From Monocercomonoides exilis (taxonomy: Eukaryota; Preaxostyla; Oxymonadida; Polymastigidae): a stretch of DNA of 64,000 bases. The translations under genes and the position numbers were made by a program. The notes below the pieces were generated by a model. That model made no database searches. It was given only the letters and a program-made list of their open reading frames with translations, and was not told the origin of the DNA. The stretch is from positions 62,001-126,000 of the forward strand of contig LSRY02000009.1 of NCBI GenBank assembly GCA_001643675.2, given 5' to 3'. Below, piece by piece: positions 1-10,259 of the stretch. Every line of letters begins with the position of its first letter. Position 1 is the stretch's first letter.

Positions 1-1801
1 TTGAACTCAAATCACTTTGGCCATAAACAGTAAAACTGTCTGCTCCACAATTAAAACTATTTGTTTCGATTATTGTTCCTGTGAGTATTTCGATATCAGT
101 CACATATTCAGGAATTAGTTGGGTCAAACAATGGCTGATGGTGCTGCATGGATGAGACTCATTTATTCCGCACGAATATGTGTCAATGGCATTCGGCTGC
201 GTTTCAGTCGAAGACACAAATCTGATTCTTCCGCCAATATTATGAAGCCATTCACTTTTGTCAACAAAAGAAGACGTATATACGCTAACTCTGTTTGTTG
301 TTTGCCTTGTTGAATAGCAACTTGGATCAATGTTGTTTGCTGTTGAACTTTGAAGAAAAATATCATGACCATATTTTTCGCAGGTGTTATTGTGAAAAAA
401 ACAGAAGAAAAGCAAAATTCCATCATTATTTGTATTAATTAACACCCCGATAGCGCCTCCTCCACACATTGAATAACAATGACAAAATAGACAATTTGAG
501 ATAATAACTTGATCAGTGCAATCCCAATGTTCAATTGCTCCTCCCCAAGAATTTGAAGAGTTATATGCACAACATTTTATAAAAAATGAATTAATAATGC
601 ATTTCTTCTGCCTCTGAGTTTTCGTTGGACGCAGATCAATTGCCCCTCCGTCATTTCCTGAAGAACAATTTTGAAAAGAACAATCATCAACCATTGATTG
701 CACATACACAAACTCTGCCATAATTCCTCCTCCTCCAAAGTCCGAGGCGACTTGTGCTGAGCATTGAGAAAATAATGAATGAAGAACAATGCATTCAGCG
801 ATTTTCAAAGCATATATTGCTCCACCTCTTGTTGAAGAAATACATCTCGTAAATGATGAATTTTCAACAGTGAGAATAGCATTTGCATTGTCATGAACAT
901 AAAGTGCACCTCCTTGTGGCGCTGTGCAATCAACCCATTCGCACAATGAAAACGATTGGCCTTCTGTTGTGTCCATTCGTTGTTTTCTTTCAAGAGCATT
1001 TGTTTCTCTTTTTCCGTAGAATGTGGTTGTGTTTTTGCAGACAAATTCTTGTGAAGAAAAAGATCCACTTGAAATTCCTCCTTCAAAAGCATTCACGCAT
1101 GCATAAATGAGGCAATTCTCCATATAACTTCGAAAACATGAATGCTCCATGTAATAATCACTTTTCTTGCCAGATTTTGCAGACATGTTCCTGAAAGCGC
1201 AGTCATTGATCTGTTCGCTGTGGCTCTTCCCTGAAACAAGAAAATTGTCTGAGGATGATACAGCCAGATCCGAAATGATGGAATTTCTCAAAACCACTGA
1301 ATTCGAGTCATCTGATGAAAATACGAGGCTGGATGAATAAACATTCTTTTGGGATAATATACTCATGTTTGTGAGGATGATTGACCCACTTTGCAAATAA
1401 AACGGAGATACTAATTTTTGGTGGGAAATGCAGGAATCCAGCATTCCCCTCGACTTTTCCGCTATAAGCATAAATTGTGAGGAAGAATGTTCAATCGCCA
1501 CATTTTTCAGTTTTGCTGAAGAGTTGAATAATCTCAAAAATGAAACAATTGTTGTTGAAGTGACTTGTTGAAATCCTTTGGTTTCGCAAAATGTGTTCTT
1601 CGTTTCTTTATTTTTTGATTCTCTGTTTTCCAGAAAATGAACATCGTTTGAATTGCCTCCCTTAGAATAAACAGGGCCATTATGCAATTGAGAAATAAAG
1701 CGAGTATGTTGGCTTTCGAAAAAATATACTTGTGTGGCATCATGCAACATTAATTTCCCGGCAAAAAGCAAACATGTGAAAAGAAATAGATGCATGCTCA
1801 T
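1..1801 (-). CDS. Right-handed beta-helix surface-type protein, 3' part outside the window
   Basis: The minus strand from the ATG at 1801 stays open for 600 codons to the window edge, so the C-terminus is missing. The N-terminus (MSMHLFLFTCLLFAGKL) is a good signal peptide. The body is built of short repeats in which GGA/GGAI/GGGAI is followed by hydrophobic strands and Cys/Asn-rich turns (for example around 905, 735, 645, 545 and 460), the usual look of parallel beta-helix proteins. Near the 3' end of the visible part is a Cys-Gly...His-Pro-Cys-Ser-Thr-Ile motif (about 95-140), shared with the genes at 31-34 kb, 4.3-6.5 kb, 58 kb and 62.5 kb. Expected to be secreted or at the cell surface; function is unknown. 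A transposon lies 170 bp upstream of the start. An ATG at 1795 is an alternative start. Confidence 0.8.
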   Translation of the reverse strand, partial: MSMHLFLFTCLLFAGKLMLHDATQVYFFESQHTRFISQLHNGPVYSKGGNSNDVHFLENRESKNKETKNTFCETKGFQQVTSTTIVSFLRLFNSSAKLKNVAIEHSSSQFMLIAEKSRGMLDSCISHQKLVSPFYLQSGSIILTNMSILSQKNVYSSSLVFSSDDSNSVVLRNSIISDLAVSSSDNFLVSGKSHSEQINDCAFRNMSAKSGKKSDYYMEHSCFRSYMENCLIYACVNAFEGGISSGSFSSQEFVCKNTTTFYGKRETNALERKQRMDTTEGQSFSLCEWVDCTAPQGGALYVHDNANAILTVENSSFTRCISSTRGGAIYALKIAECIVLHSLFSQCSAQVASDFGGGGIMAEFVYVQSMVDDCSFQNCSSGNDGGAIDLRPTKTQRQKKCIINSFFIKCCAYNSSNSWGGAIEHWDCTDQVIISNCLFCHCYSMCGGGAIGVLINTNNDGILLFFCFFHNNTCEKYGHDIFLQSSTANNIDPSCYSTRQTTNRVSVYTSSFVDKSEWLHNIGGRIRFVSSTETQPNAIDTYSCGINESHPCSTISHCLTQLIPEYVTDIEILTGTIIETNSFNCGADSFTVYGQSDLSS

Positions 1802-1969
1802 CGCTGGTTAATCAACTTTTCTGTTTGATAAAATTAAATAATACTTTTGATCGATAAAAATTGCATGCAAAATACGTTTTGTTGTTAAAAATATTTGATA
1901 TATAATGAAATGCAGCGAAGCTTTGTTATAATCACAATTCATTATGCACGATTTTTAGTATTGAAACTG

Positions 1970-1992
1970 AGCTAGTTGGTAGATAACCCGGG
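1970..1992 (+). repeat. Left terminal inverted repeat of the pogo-like element
   Basis: Contains GTAGATAACCCGGG. It pairs with 3489-3511 in inverted orientation with two mismatches. The 14-base core also matches exactly an inner copy at the right end (about 3470-3483). Confidence 0.75.
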
Positions 1993-2066
1993 TAAATTAT
2001 TATTAATAGAAAACAGTTATTAAAAAAAGATATAATGAAATGTTTTATGTTATTAAATGAAAAAAC

Positions 2067-3433
2067 TTAATCGAAAGTGAAAATTCTGCACTTCGAATAA
2101 TCAATTAAGTGGGTTTTGCTGATGGAAGCTTTACAACCTTCAACAGGCGATGTTTCACTGAGGCTTTTCAATACAATTTCAGGATTTAAGGGCCAAATGC
2201 CAGAGTCTCTGAAGGATGCTACGATGGTTGAAGGCTTTAATGCTTCTGATAATGCTTCTTTGAGTTTTGTGACGAAGTTGGATCTGTTTGATGATGCATT
2301 GCTTCGCACAAAGTCTGTTTCAGTAGTGAAAATAATTTTCTTTATGTTTGCATTGACATATTTATCTAATGGCTGGACGATGTGCGAGGTGTGCGAAGGA
2401 GGAAACACAATATCGATCCTATTTTCCTTTGCCAGTTCCAAAACATCTTTGTTCGTGTGGGTTGTAACACCATCCATATGCAGGCATGCAGGAAAGTTAG
2501 ATAATCCCATTTGTTTTCTTCTTCTATCAATTGAATCGACAACAACATATTTGAATAAGTCAAAAAATAAAGAAGAATCCATTCCTTTTTTCGTAGTGGT
2601 AGTGAAAACAAAGTTGTCGGAGTTGGCCTGTGCGTATTCCTGAGGAAGAAATGTCGAATGGCTGATCACAGAAGTCTTGCAATGCTCCCCGTCAGCAGAA
2701 ATAAGTAAAAGCAAAGAAATTGATGGAGGAAGAAGTGCTTCTTGAGAAATTGGGATGGGACAATCCGGCAGAGTTATTGTCTTCGTTGATTCAGTTGTGT
2801 CTCTTTTGATATAAGTTTCATCCAGATTAAATATTAATTGTGGAATATATTTCTTCTTCTTATATAATTCTTCCAACTCTTTAAAAAAAGGACGTAAAAT
2901 GAGCCTTGTCGAATGTTCGATTCTATTTATCGGAAGTTTTGTTGGCTTTTTTAATGAAGATCCTTTTATTCTGGAAAGAAAAGAATAACCCCACTTTTTG
3001 TTCACAGCCTTTTTATTGACGCTTTCGTTCTTTTTCGAAGAATAAATGAAAGAAGCCTATTTATAATATAAAAATAATTAAATAATTGAAATAATAACAT
3101 TCAAACTACATTTGTACATTGCTTTGCAGTTGTTCCTTTGAGATGGTGTAAATCATTTTTTATTTGCATTGATATTCCATCGCGATACTTTTTTCTGATT
3201 TTCCAGGGTCTTCCATTTATTCCGACATCTCTCTGTTCATTTTTCGCCTTAACAGCTCTGTAGCATGCATTTTTCGAAATCAATCCTGCCTTGAATACAT
3301 CTGATGCTCTGAAACCTTCTTTTTCAATTATTTTCAAAATTCTTAGCTGCCTTGTTGAATACTTTCTATATTTAGACGAAGAAAGAAAAGATATAAATCT
3401 GCGAAGGTTAAATATCTCTCGTTGTTTTTTCAT
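2067..3433 (-). CDS. Pogo/Tigger-type DDE transposase, two exons, intact
   Basis: Exons 3433..3107 and 3056..2067 are joined by a 50-nt intron (5' GTTTGA, 3' ATAG) in phase 0, giving about 438 residues. Exon 1 holds a basic helix-turn-helix-like DNA-binding region (ASDVFKAGLISKNACYRAVKA). Exon 2 holds the DDE_1 catalytic core: first Asp in FNLDET, second in LHMDG followed by TTHTN, third in the PPSHTSHIVQPLD block typical of CENP-B/pogo/Tigger enzymes. It would bind the TIRs and catalyse cut-and-paste transposition in the nucleus. No stop or frameshift remains after splicing, so the enzyme may be active. The intron has the same 5' site type as host genes here. Family assignment is firm; activity is inferred. 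Confidence 0.85.
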
Positions 3434-3469
3434 AACAACACATAAAGGGTGTGATAATTAAGAAAATTT

Positions 3470-3511
3470 CCCGGGTTATCTACTTTTTCCCGGGTTATCA
3501 ACCAACAAGCT
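3470..3511 (-). repeat. Right terminal inverted repeat, core motif present twice
   Basis: On the minus strand the core GATAACCCGGG occurs twice, about 20 bp apart: once in the outer TIR (3489-3511) and once in an inner copy (3470-3483) that is identical to the left-end core. The duplicate could be a second transposase binding site. Confidence 0.65.
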
Positions 3512-4335
3512 TAACAATATTTTTGAATGACAGATTTCGTTTATATTGAACAACTTGATTGAACATGTTGATAAATTCAAATGAAAAAAAAAGTTTTAAT
3601 TATTTATCAATTAAATGATGGTTATTTTATTACAAATAAAAAATTAATGCAAAAAGCTCTTCAAAAACTCAATATAGTAGATACAATGCAGATTAAATTG
3701 TGAAATTTAAATTAATGGAGGTTTTTTTAATAAACCTATGTTAATTTGAATAAAGACCACTTTATTCAAATTAAAGGCCAAAAATTAAAAATCCACAAGA
3801 GATTTTGAATTGGAAAAGATCATTCAAATTAATAATTATTGTGGGAAAGGAAAATTAAAAAAACAAAAAACACTAATTTAAACAAAGTGGAAATAGAAGA
3901 AAAATCAAACCTTTTTTATCGATTTCATTAATAAAAACTTGAAAATTCTACGGAAGCATGTTTACACGCTTAAATTAAATAAATGTTCAATAAATAATTT
4001 GTTAATAAAGTGAAAATGTTATTAGTTTTGAATTTTAAGTGAAGAATGATTCACTTTGAAGATAATTTTTATCGTTTTTGCATAAATAATATAAAGAAAA
4101 AAGCGATATTCTGAAAATTCTGATGAATAAATAAGTTTCATTTCGTGTTTTATTACACAGAAAACATTTTCATATTCTAATTGCACTTCGTTGTTAAAGC
4201 TGCAGAATTAAAGATCCACTTCCTTTTCCTTTTTCATTTTCCTAATATTCTTTCATTTTTTCACTCATTCTCTATTTTGTCGTTATCTCTTTATTTTGAA
4301 TTGTTCTTTCTCTGAATTTTCTCTTTCTTATCACT
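3512..4335. other. AT-rich intergenic DNA, nothing recognised
   Basis: Very AT-rich, with stops in all frames. No gene, RNA or clear repeat seen between the transposon and the 3' end of the broken beta-helix gene. Confidence 0.6.
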
Positions 4336-6470
4336 TCACGCATCTTCTTTATTTTCGTTATCATTTATCTCTTCATTTTCATACAACATTCCCGTTAATT
4401 TTCTAATGCCAACTTCTTTGTAAAGAAGTACATTTTCTTCATTTCGCCTTTGCATCTGTTTTTTGAAGTATTCCACATTCTCTGTAATTTTTTCCTCCTT
4501 CATTTTCACGATCTCCATTAAACTTTCGCTCACACAGCAGGTGGAGAAGGCGGTGTTGCTCACCGGAAACGAGTTGGCAGAGGCAGATGAGGCGAATGAG
4601 ATGCACCCTCCATTGGTGGCAGTCTGTTGGCGTTGTGGAGCTGAGTCGATGTTTATCATGGTGCAGTTGGCGAGGGAGAGGGAGAGGGCAGGGGAAGTGG
4701 CAGAGGAGAGGACACAGCTGGTGGGGGTGGCTGTGGAGGTGATATCGGTGATGCTGGAGGAGTTGAGGGTGAGGGGTGCTGTGAGGGAGGCGAGGTGGAA
4801 GATGCTCTGGCTGTTGAGGGGGAGACTGGTGATTGCTGTGTGGTTGAGGGCGAGGGAGCCAGCAGTGAGGAAGAAGAGGGGAGTTTTTATTGTTATGGAG
4901 GTTGTTCCTGTGATGGTGGTTGTGTTGAGGTTGAGGGAAGGGGAGTTACCGGAGAGGTGGAAGAGGATGGGGGTGATTTGGTTTGTGGAGTTGTGGGCGA
5001 TGGCGAGGGCAGAGACTGTGAGGGAGCCCTGGGTCTGTTGGAAGAGGGCAGACGAGGCAGATGGATCTGGTGAAGAAAATGTTGATAATGATGAGGATGA
5101 TGATAACGATGAAAATGATGATGTTGATTGCGATGATTGTGAATGTGAGTTTGATGGCTGAGGAATTCCACTGGAGGCTATAGTGGTTGCACTTGTGCCA
5201 TTTCCAGTGATTATGGTATCAACCGCGCTGAAAGTGAGAGTTTGAGTTGGAACAAATGTTGAGGGGAGGAGGGTGAGAGAAGCGTCTTGGAGGAGGGAAA
5301 TGAAGCCAGTGAGGGCATACTCGATGGTGGCACATGGGGTCTGTTGGGGTCTGCCACAGGCATCAGCATCAGTTCCACCATTTGCAACGATTTTGTTCTG
5401 GGCAACGAGGGGGAGCCAGCCATTATATTCAGCATTATCTGCTGTTCCTTGATTCCAGACTCTTTGTGTTGGTGTTGTAGAACCACAACTTTCAAATGGA
5501 GATTGAGTAATACTGCTGCCATTGAAGAACACATCATTTCCTCTGCCATTTGTTGTCACGTTACCATCAAAGAAGCAGAATGTGATGAATTTTATTCCAT
5601 TCATCCAATTGAAGGTTGCATCCAAATAAATACCAGCTCCGCCGCGTGTAGATGAAGTTGACGTCAATTCATTATTTACAAATTGGCACTCATTAACATA
5701 AAATTGATTTGGCTTATTAGTTGGAGGATCATTGAATGTTAGAGAACCAGCAGAATCGCCACCTGAGTTTGAAATGCACTTGCATTTGGAAAACAAGAAT
5801 TGAAAATTTAACTGATTATTATTTAGAGCAAAATACCAACCAGTTCCGCACCAACTTGTTATTGAACAACTTTCCACTCTGTTTTCTGAGAACATCCAAA
5901 CAGAATTAGGTTGATTACAATAGAAATAAGCAGCTCATTTATGAGCAGCTGTACAGCTTGTGAAATTGGATTTCGTAATGTTACCATTAAATAAATGCAA
6001 GCTGTATAACGCTCCTCCTTCACCATTGGATGAACAATTGTCGAATGAACAAGAAGTGATTGTGAGATTTGCGTTTGCGCAAACTACACAAAGCGCACCT
6101 CCATAATCATTCCTTCCATTTGAATAATTCCATTCACACCATTCAAAGTGATAACCGTACTGTCCGAATGAAGCCAATCTTCCTGGTGTTTCTCGATGAG
6201 ATTCTGTTCCTATATGAACAACAGGAGCATTTGGTGTAGAGCTTGTTTGGCGAAGAAAGGCGGTGTCAAAGGCAGAGAAAAAAATGTCGGAGCTGTAAAA
6301 AGAAGAGAAGATAGAACTGTTGATGATGGTTTGAGCGTGCTGGAATAGAAATCTGTTAATTCAGACGAGAGAAAATAAATAGATGGGATCGTCGAAATTT
6401 TATTTGCACTTTCGAGTAATACTGAGGATGGAGAGAGTTCAAAAAGTGGAGGACACATAGGAAAAGGGTT
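4336..6470 (-). pseudogene. Broken beta-helix surface-type protein gene
   Basis: The 3' part (5895..4336) and the middle part (6360..5938) lie in the same frame, separated only by one TGA at 5937..5935. The 58-kb paralogue keeps the reading frame at this point (SCSAAHGGAV), so the TGA looks like a single nonsense change of a Gly codon. Upstream of about 6360 the coding-like frame shifts (the 6458..6210 frame continues it), and no signal peptide start was found. Visible features are GGAL repeats, the motif CGRPQQTPCATIEYAL (about 5310-5370, shared by the whole family), a Ser-rich stretch and beta-helix-like repeats. The C-terminus is highly charged and has no transmembrane segment, unlike the 31-34 kb gene. 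Readthrough cannot be excluded, but decay is the simpler reading. Confidence 0.7.
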
Positions 6471-7228
6471 TATGGAATTCGAAACATGTAATTAAATTGT
6501 GTAATCTGCAAAATAAGAAGAAAAATATCGAAAAAGAAAATTTTGAAATAATATAAAATGTTCTTCATAAAAAATAAAATCTTGAAAAAAAAAATCATAT
6601 ATACCTTTTAACATTCAGTGTTTTATATATTTCTTATAAATGATTTTTAACATTGTTTTTCGACAAGGTGAAAAATGAAAAACAATTTTGTTTGAAAATT
6701 GCTGTTGCTTTTAACAAAAAAAGTTGTAATTACCTAATGAGGACTGATCAAAATAGAATAGAAGTTGATGCTTGTGCTGCAGTTTTAAAGAAACAGTTCA
6801 CAATTGTGAAGAAAAAAACTAAAAGTTATAAAAAGCTTTTATGATTTGTATATTGGGAAAAATGTCTTTTTAATTGCAATAATCAATCAAACTTTCATTA
6901 TAAAGCTCACGTTTCCGATTACAAAAGTTAGAACAGCATTTGAAACGAATTATCGAATTGTTCTTTTTATCGAAGAAGATTATTGAAAGATCAAATTTTT
7001 TTCTAAAAGAAAATCTAAATTAACTTCAGTATTTTATATAAATCTTTTCTGTTTATTATTTAATATTATTCTTTTTCAAGTTTTAAACATTCAATTCAAA
7101 ATCGCATGTGTGTTTTAAAAATAAGCCAGTCAATTTAAATAAACAGGGGTATTTTTAAATAACCCCCACAATTTTAAATTTTTTTTTTCAATTTGAATTA
7201 TGTGATCCAATCTGCATTGCATCTAGTT
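6471..7228. other. AT-rich intergenic DNA, nothing recognised
   Basis: No supported gene. One short open frame at 6653-6844 has no family features and poor base composition for coding. Bounded on the right by the MITE at 7229. Confidence 0.6.
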
Positions 7229-7623
7229 AGTGTTAATAATGGTGGACACTTTCAATAACTGTGGACAGTCGCATTATCTCAACAACTATTGATAGTTGCA
7301 TTTCATCAACATACCCAATTATTCCCCCAATGGATACAAACTTATAAGTCATACAAAAATGAAACAACTTGCTCCCAAGAATCAAAAAGTTAACAGATTC
7401 CATTCTCGGAGAAACTCGTAGAAACTTATTTCTCCGAGTTTCTCCGAAAATAATAATTAATTATTACAAAATCCATTGCGTTGGATAAGTTATTAAAACA
7501 GTTCACATGAGTTTGTATTCAATGAGGGAATAATTGGGTTAATTATTAAAAAGCAACTGTCAACGGTTGTTGAGATAATGCAACTGTCCACAGTTATTGA
7601 AAGTGCCCACCATTATTAACACT
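7229..7623. mobile_element. 395-bp MITE with long terminal inverted repeats
   Basis: Left arm (about 7229-7350) and right arm (about 7500-7623) are inverted copies over roughly 120 bp with few mismatches. Both begin AGTGTTAATAATGGTGG (G/A variant at one base) and continue through CTTTCAATAACTGTGGACAG. The centre holds a perfect 12-bp hairpin, CGGAGAAACTCG, around 7406-7447. No open frame is present, so this is a non-autonomous DNA element. The flanks do not show a clean target duplication. Confidence 0.75.
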
Positions 7624-8356
7624 GACTATTCATTTAAAATGAAAAAATTTCACTTCGATATAATCCCATCTTGCCAATTCGTATTCAAGGAAAATTTTCG
7701 AACCGATATTTGAAATGAAAAAAGAAGGAAAGAAAGAAAGAAAGAAAGAAAAAAAAAAAAGATTTCAAAAACAATCTCCCATATGATGGATTAATTGCTA
7801 TTAATGATCAAAAAATGTGCAGTAATATTTGAGCTAAATATTCACATTAGTGACGTTTCAAAAAGAATGACATATAAATATTCAAGAAATTAAAAAAAAA
7901 AATTACAAAATGTTCAACAAATAAAAAAATAAAAACTCAATAGTCTATCATTTATAATTTTTCATAATTTGAAATCTGTCTTTTTTGTGATTTATCACTG
8001 ATGATAATTTTCGTTAAATTATTGATTGAACGAAAATTTGAATATTCAACTCAAATTTCAAAAAAAGAAAACGTTTTTTAACTGCGAAATATTAATATTT
8101 TGATCCGTCTTGGACACAATAAACGAAACGCTTATGATGTTCAAGCAACAAAATTCAAAATGTCAAACAGTAAAATAAATATGAAAAATAAAATCTGCTC
8201 CATTTATAAATATGTAATAATGCATGAATAATAAGACATGCATCAACAGTTGCCTATCAATAAATTCAAAACTGAAATCAAAAAATCTGAATACGAGAAA
8301 TTAATAATGTTTTCTATTTCGCACAAAGTTATGCAAATGCTTCAACAACACTATAA
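7624..8356. other. AT-rich intergenic DNA with a GAAA microsatellite
   Basis: A GAAA tandem run followed by an A run sits near 7727-7760. No gene recognised before the 3' end of the transaldolase gene. Confidence 0.6.
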
Positions 8357-9438
8357 CTACTTAAGAAGGGGTTTAAGTTGGTTAATGAGTGCTCTGGTAT
8401 CCTTTGTAAACAGCCTGATGCCTTCGCTAAGCTTTGTTGTAGCCATTTCGTCTTCATTTAACATCCATCTGAACGATTTTTCATCGCAAGGTATTCTTTC
8501 AATGTCTTTTGTTGCTGCAATTTCCGGACTGAGCTTTCTTTGAATCTATTAAACGATTAAATAATTAGGAGTGAAAAAATATTAATATTGTCACACTTCT
8601 ATGTTCTCTGAACCAAGTTTTTCAAGAAGCGCCGGAGAAACAGTGAGAAGATCGCATCCTGCCAGCTCGATGATTTCATAGATATTTCTGAATGATGCTC
8701 CCATGACAACGGTTTTGTAGCCAAACTTTTTGAAATAATTGTAAATAGTATGAACAGATACAACACCAGGATCTTCTTCCGGCTTTTCGACTTGCTTCCC
8801 TGTGGATTTTACAAACCAATCCAAAATTCGTCCAACAAATGGAGAAATCAAAGTCGCGCCCGCCTCAGCTGCTGCGACAGCTTGCGTCAAAGAGAAAATT
8901 AGAGTCATATTGCAATGAATGCCTTCTGCTTCAAGAACTTTGCAGGCTTGGCATCCTTCCCAGGTTGAAGCCAGTTTTATAAGAATTCTTTCTCTAGAAA
9001 TTCCAGCATCTTCGTACATTTTAATTAATCGACGCGAACGATTAATCATTGCATCAGTATCAAAAGAAAGTTGCGCATCTACTTCAGTAGATACTCGGCC
9101 AGGAACGATCTTCAAAATTTCTAGTCCAAAGTTCACAGCCAGACGATCCATCAACCATTCAATCCTTTCTTTTTCATCAGTGTATTTTGATGCAAATGCA
9201 ATTGCCTCCTCAACCAATGGCTTATATGCAGGAATTTGCGAGGCTACATAAATGAAGAAATGACAAACAAAATACATATACACATTTAAAAAATCAATAA
9301 AAAAGATAACAAACCTTTCATTATCAAACTTGGATTGGTTGTGCAATCCTGAGGTTTGAATTTTTCAATAAGTCCAAAATCTCCTGTATCTGCAACAATG
9401 GTTGTCAGAGTTCTTAATTGTTCGAGTGAATTTGACAT
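8357..9438 (-). CDS. TALDO1: Transaldolase, three exons
   Basis: Exons 9438..9315, 9243..8597 and 8545..8357 (introns of 71 and 51 nt; 5' sites GTTTGT and GTGTGA) give 319 residues, the usual length of class I transaldolase. The N-terminus [28 protein letters not shown], the Schiff-base Lys in [26 protein letters not shown] and the C-terminal [20 protein letters not shown] all match the family. The enzyme moves a three-carbon dihydroxyacetone unit between sugar phosphates in the non-oxidative pentose phosphate pathway, in the cytosol. Both splice junctions restore conserved family sequence exactly ([15 protein letters not shown] and [10 protein letters not shown]). It is the most downstream gene of a tight minus-strand block, 153 nt from the next gene. 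Confidence 0.95.
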
Positions 9439-9591
9439 TCTCCAATATATTGATCATAACCTTTATCAATAACTTAATATTTCTTTGAAACAAATCAACA
9501 TAAAAAACACATTTCTTTCTTATAACTTAAAAAGCAAACACATCATATGTCTTGGGAAAAAAAAAGTCAAACAAAAGAGAAGATTGATATT

Positions 9592-10107
9592 TCATGTCTT
9601 GAGAGCTTTTTCCAATGATTCAACGGTTGAAATAATTAACTCCTTCATATTGTCAGAAAAAGGATATTTTTCAATATTTTTTTGTAATATTTGATGTACT
9701 GTAACAAACTTAACCTCTTGTTCTATTGCTTTCCAGTCGCACACCATCTCAACAACATCAAGAAGTGTCATTAGATTGACGTCCTCGTGACTTTCAGGAT
9801 GATGCGCATTTCCACAAAGATGATGATTAACAGCTTCTTTGACTTGATCTTCTATTCCTTGAGGATAATCAAATGAAGCTCCTCTGTTTTTTTCTTTGTG
9901 ATACCAAGATAGCCAAATGTAAGCATTTCGCTCTGGTTCTAACAGTTTTGAAGCATCGTGCAATTTTCCTCTTTCAATTAGAATTTCCTCTGAGAGGCCA
10001 TGGAATCCGGCCATTAGTTTCATATTATCCTGAACAAGTTGGATATGATACTGAGTCCTATCCAAGAAAAAAGAAGTCATTTCAGAAGTTACACCTGATA
10101 TTGACAT
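9592..10107 (-). CDS. DUF5662-type protein, HD-like putative hydrolase
   Basis: A single 171-residue frame with ATG at 10107 and no intron needed. The His/Asp layout is that of DUF5662 (HD-superfamily-like) proteins: YHIQLVQDNMKLM near the start, GKLHDASKLLEPE (HD plus Ser-Lys), AVNHHLCGNAHHPE in the middle, and MTLLDVVEMVCDWKA towards the end. These His/Asp residues probably bind metal. Known relatives are, as I recall, mainly bacterial and phage proteins without an established substrate, so no reaction is assigned. It sits 152 nt downstream of the dynein stop and 153 nt upstream of transaldolase, embedded among intron-containing eukaryotic genes, so contamination is unlikely. Absence of introns is compatible with acquisition by transfer. 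Confidence 0.75.
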   Translation of the reverse strand: MSISGVTSEMTSFFLDRTQYHIQLVQDNMKLMAGFHGLSEEILIERGKLHDASKLLEPERNAYIWLSWYHKEKNRGASFDYPQGIEDQVKEAVNHHLCGNAHHPESHEDVNLMTLLDVVEMVCDWKAIEQEVKFVTVHQILQKNIEKYPFSDNMKELIISTVESLEKALKT

Positions 10108-10259
10108 GTATTCTTTATATGACTTTAAAATGAATTTTGAAAGACAAAAACTTGTTAATTGAAGAGCTTTTTTCCTGGAATATTACAAAATTAAAAACTA
10201 AATATGAAAATGAAATGTTAAGGGTTTAAAAAAAAAACAATTGAAAAAAAAAGTGAAAT

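Larger units (their letters stand above)
1970..3511 (-). mobile_element. Pogo/Tigger-like DNA transposon, apparently complete
   Basis: A 23-bp terminal inverted repeat at 1970-1992 matches the reverse complement of 3489-3511 at 21 of 23 positions; both contain GATAACCCGGG. Between them lies one spliced transposase gene on the minus strand with no interruption. The total length, about 1.5 kb, is normal for pogo-group elements. A TA target duplication is not clearly visible at the edges, so the exact ends are uncertain by a few bases. Confidence 0.75.

Noticed and set aside
4463-5161. 232-residue plus-strand frame opposite the broken beta-helix gene
   Set aside because: The minus strand has the family motifs; the plus frame is rich in Glu/Val/Arg only because it mirrors Ser/Thr codons.
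8238-8543. 101-residue plus-strand frame
   Set aside because: It is the reverse of the last transaldolase exon.
9592-10107. Bacterial contamination as the source of the DUF5662 gene
   Set aside because: It is bracketed within about 150 nt on both sides by spliced eukaryotic genes on the same strand.
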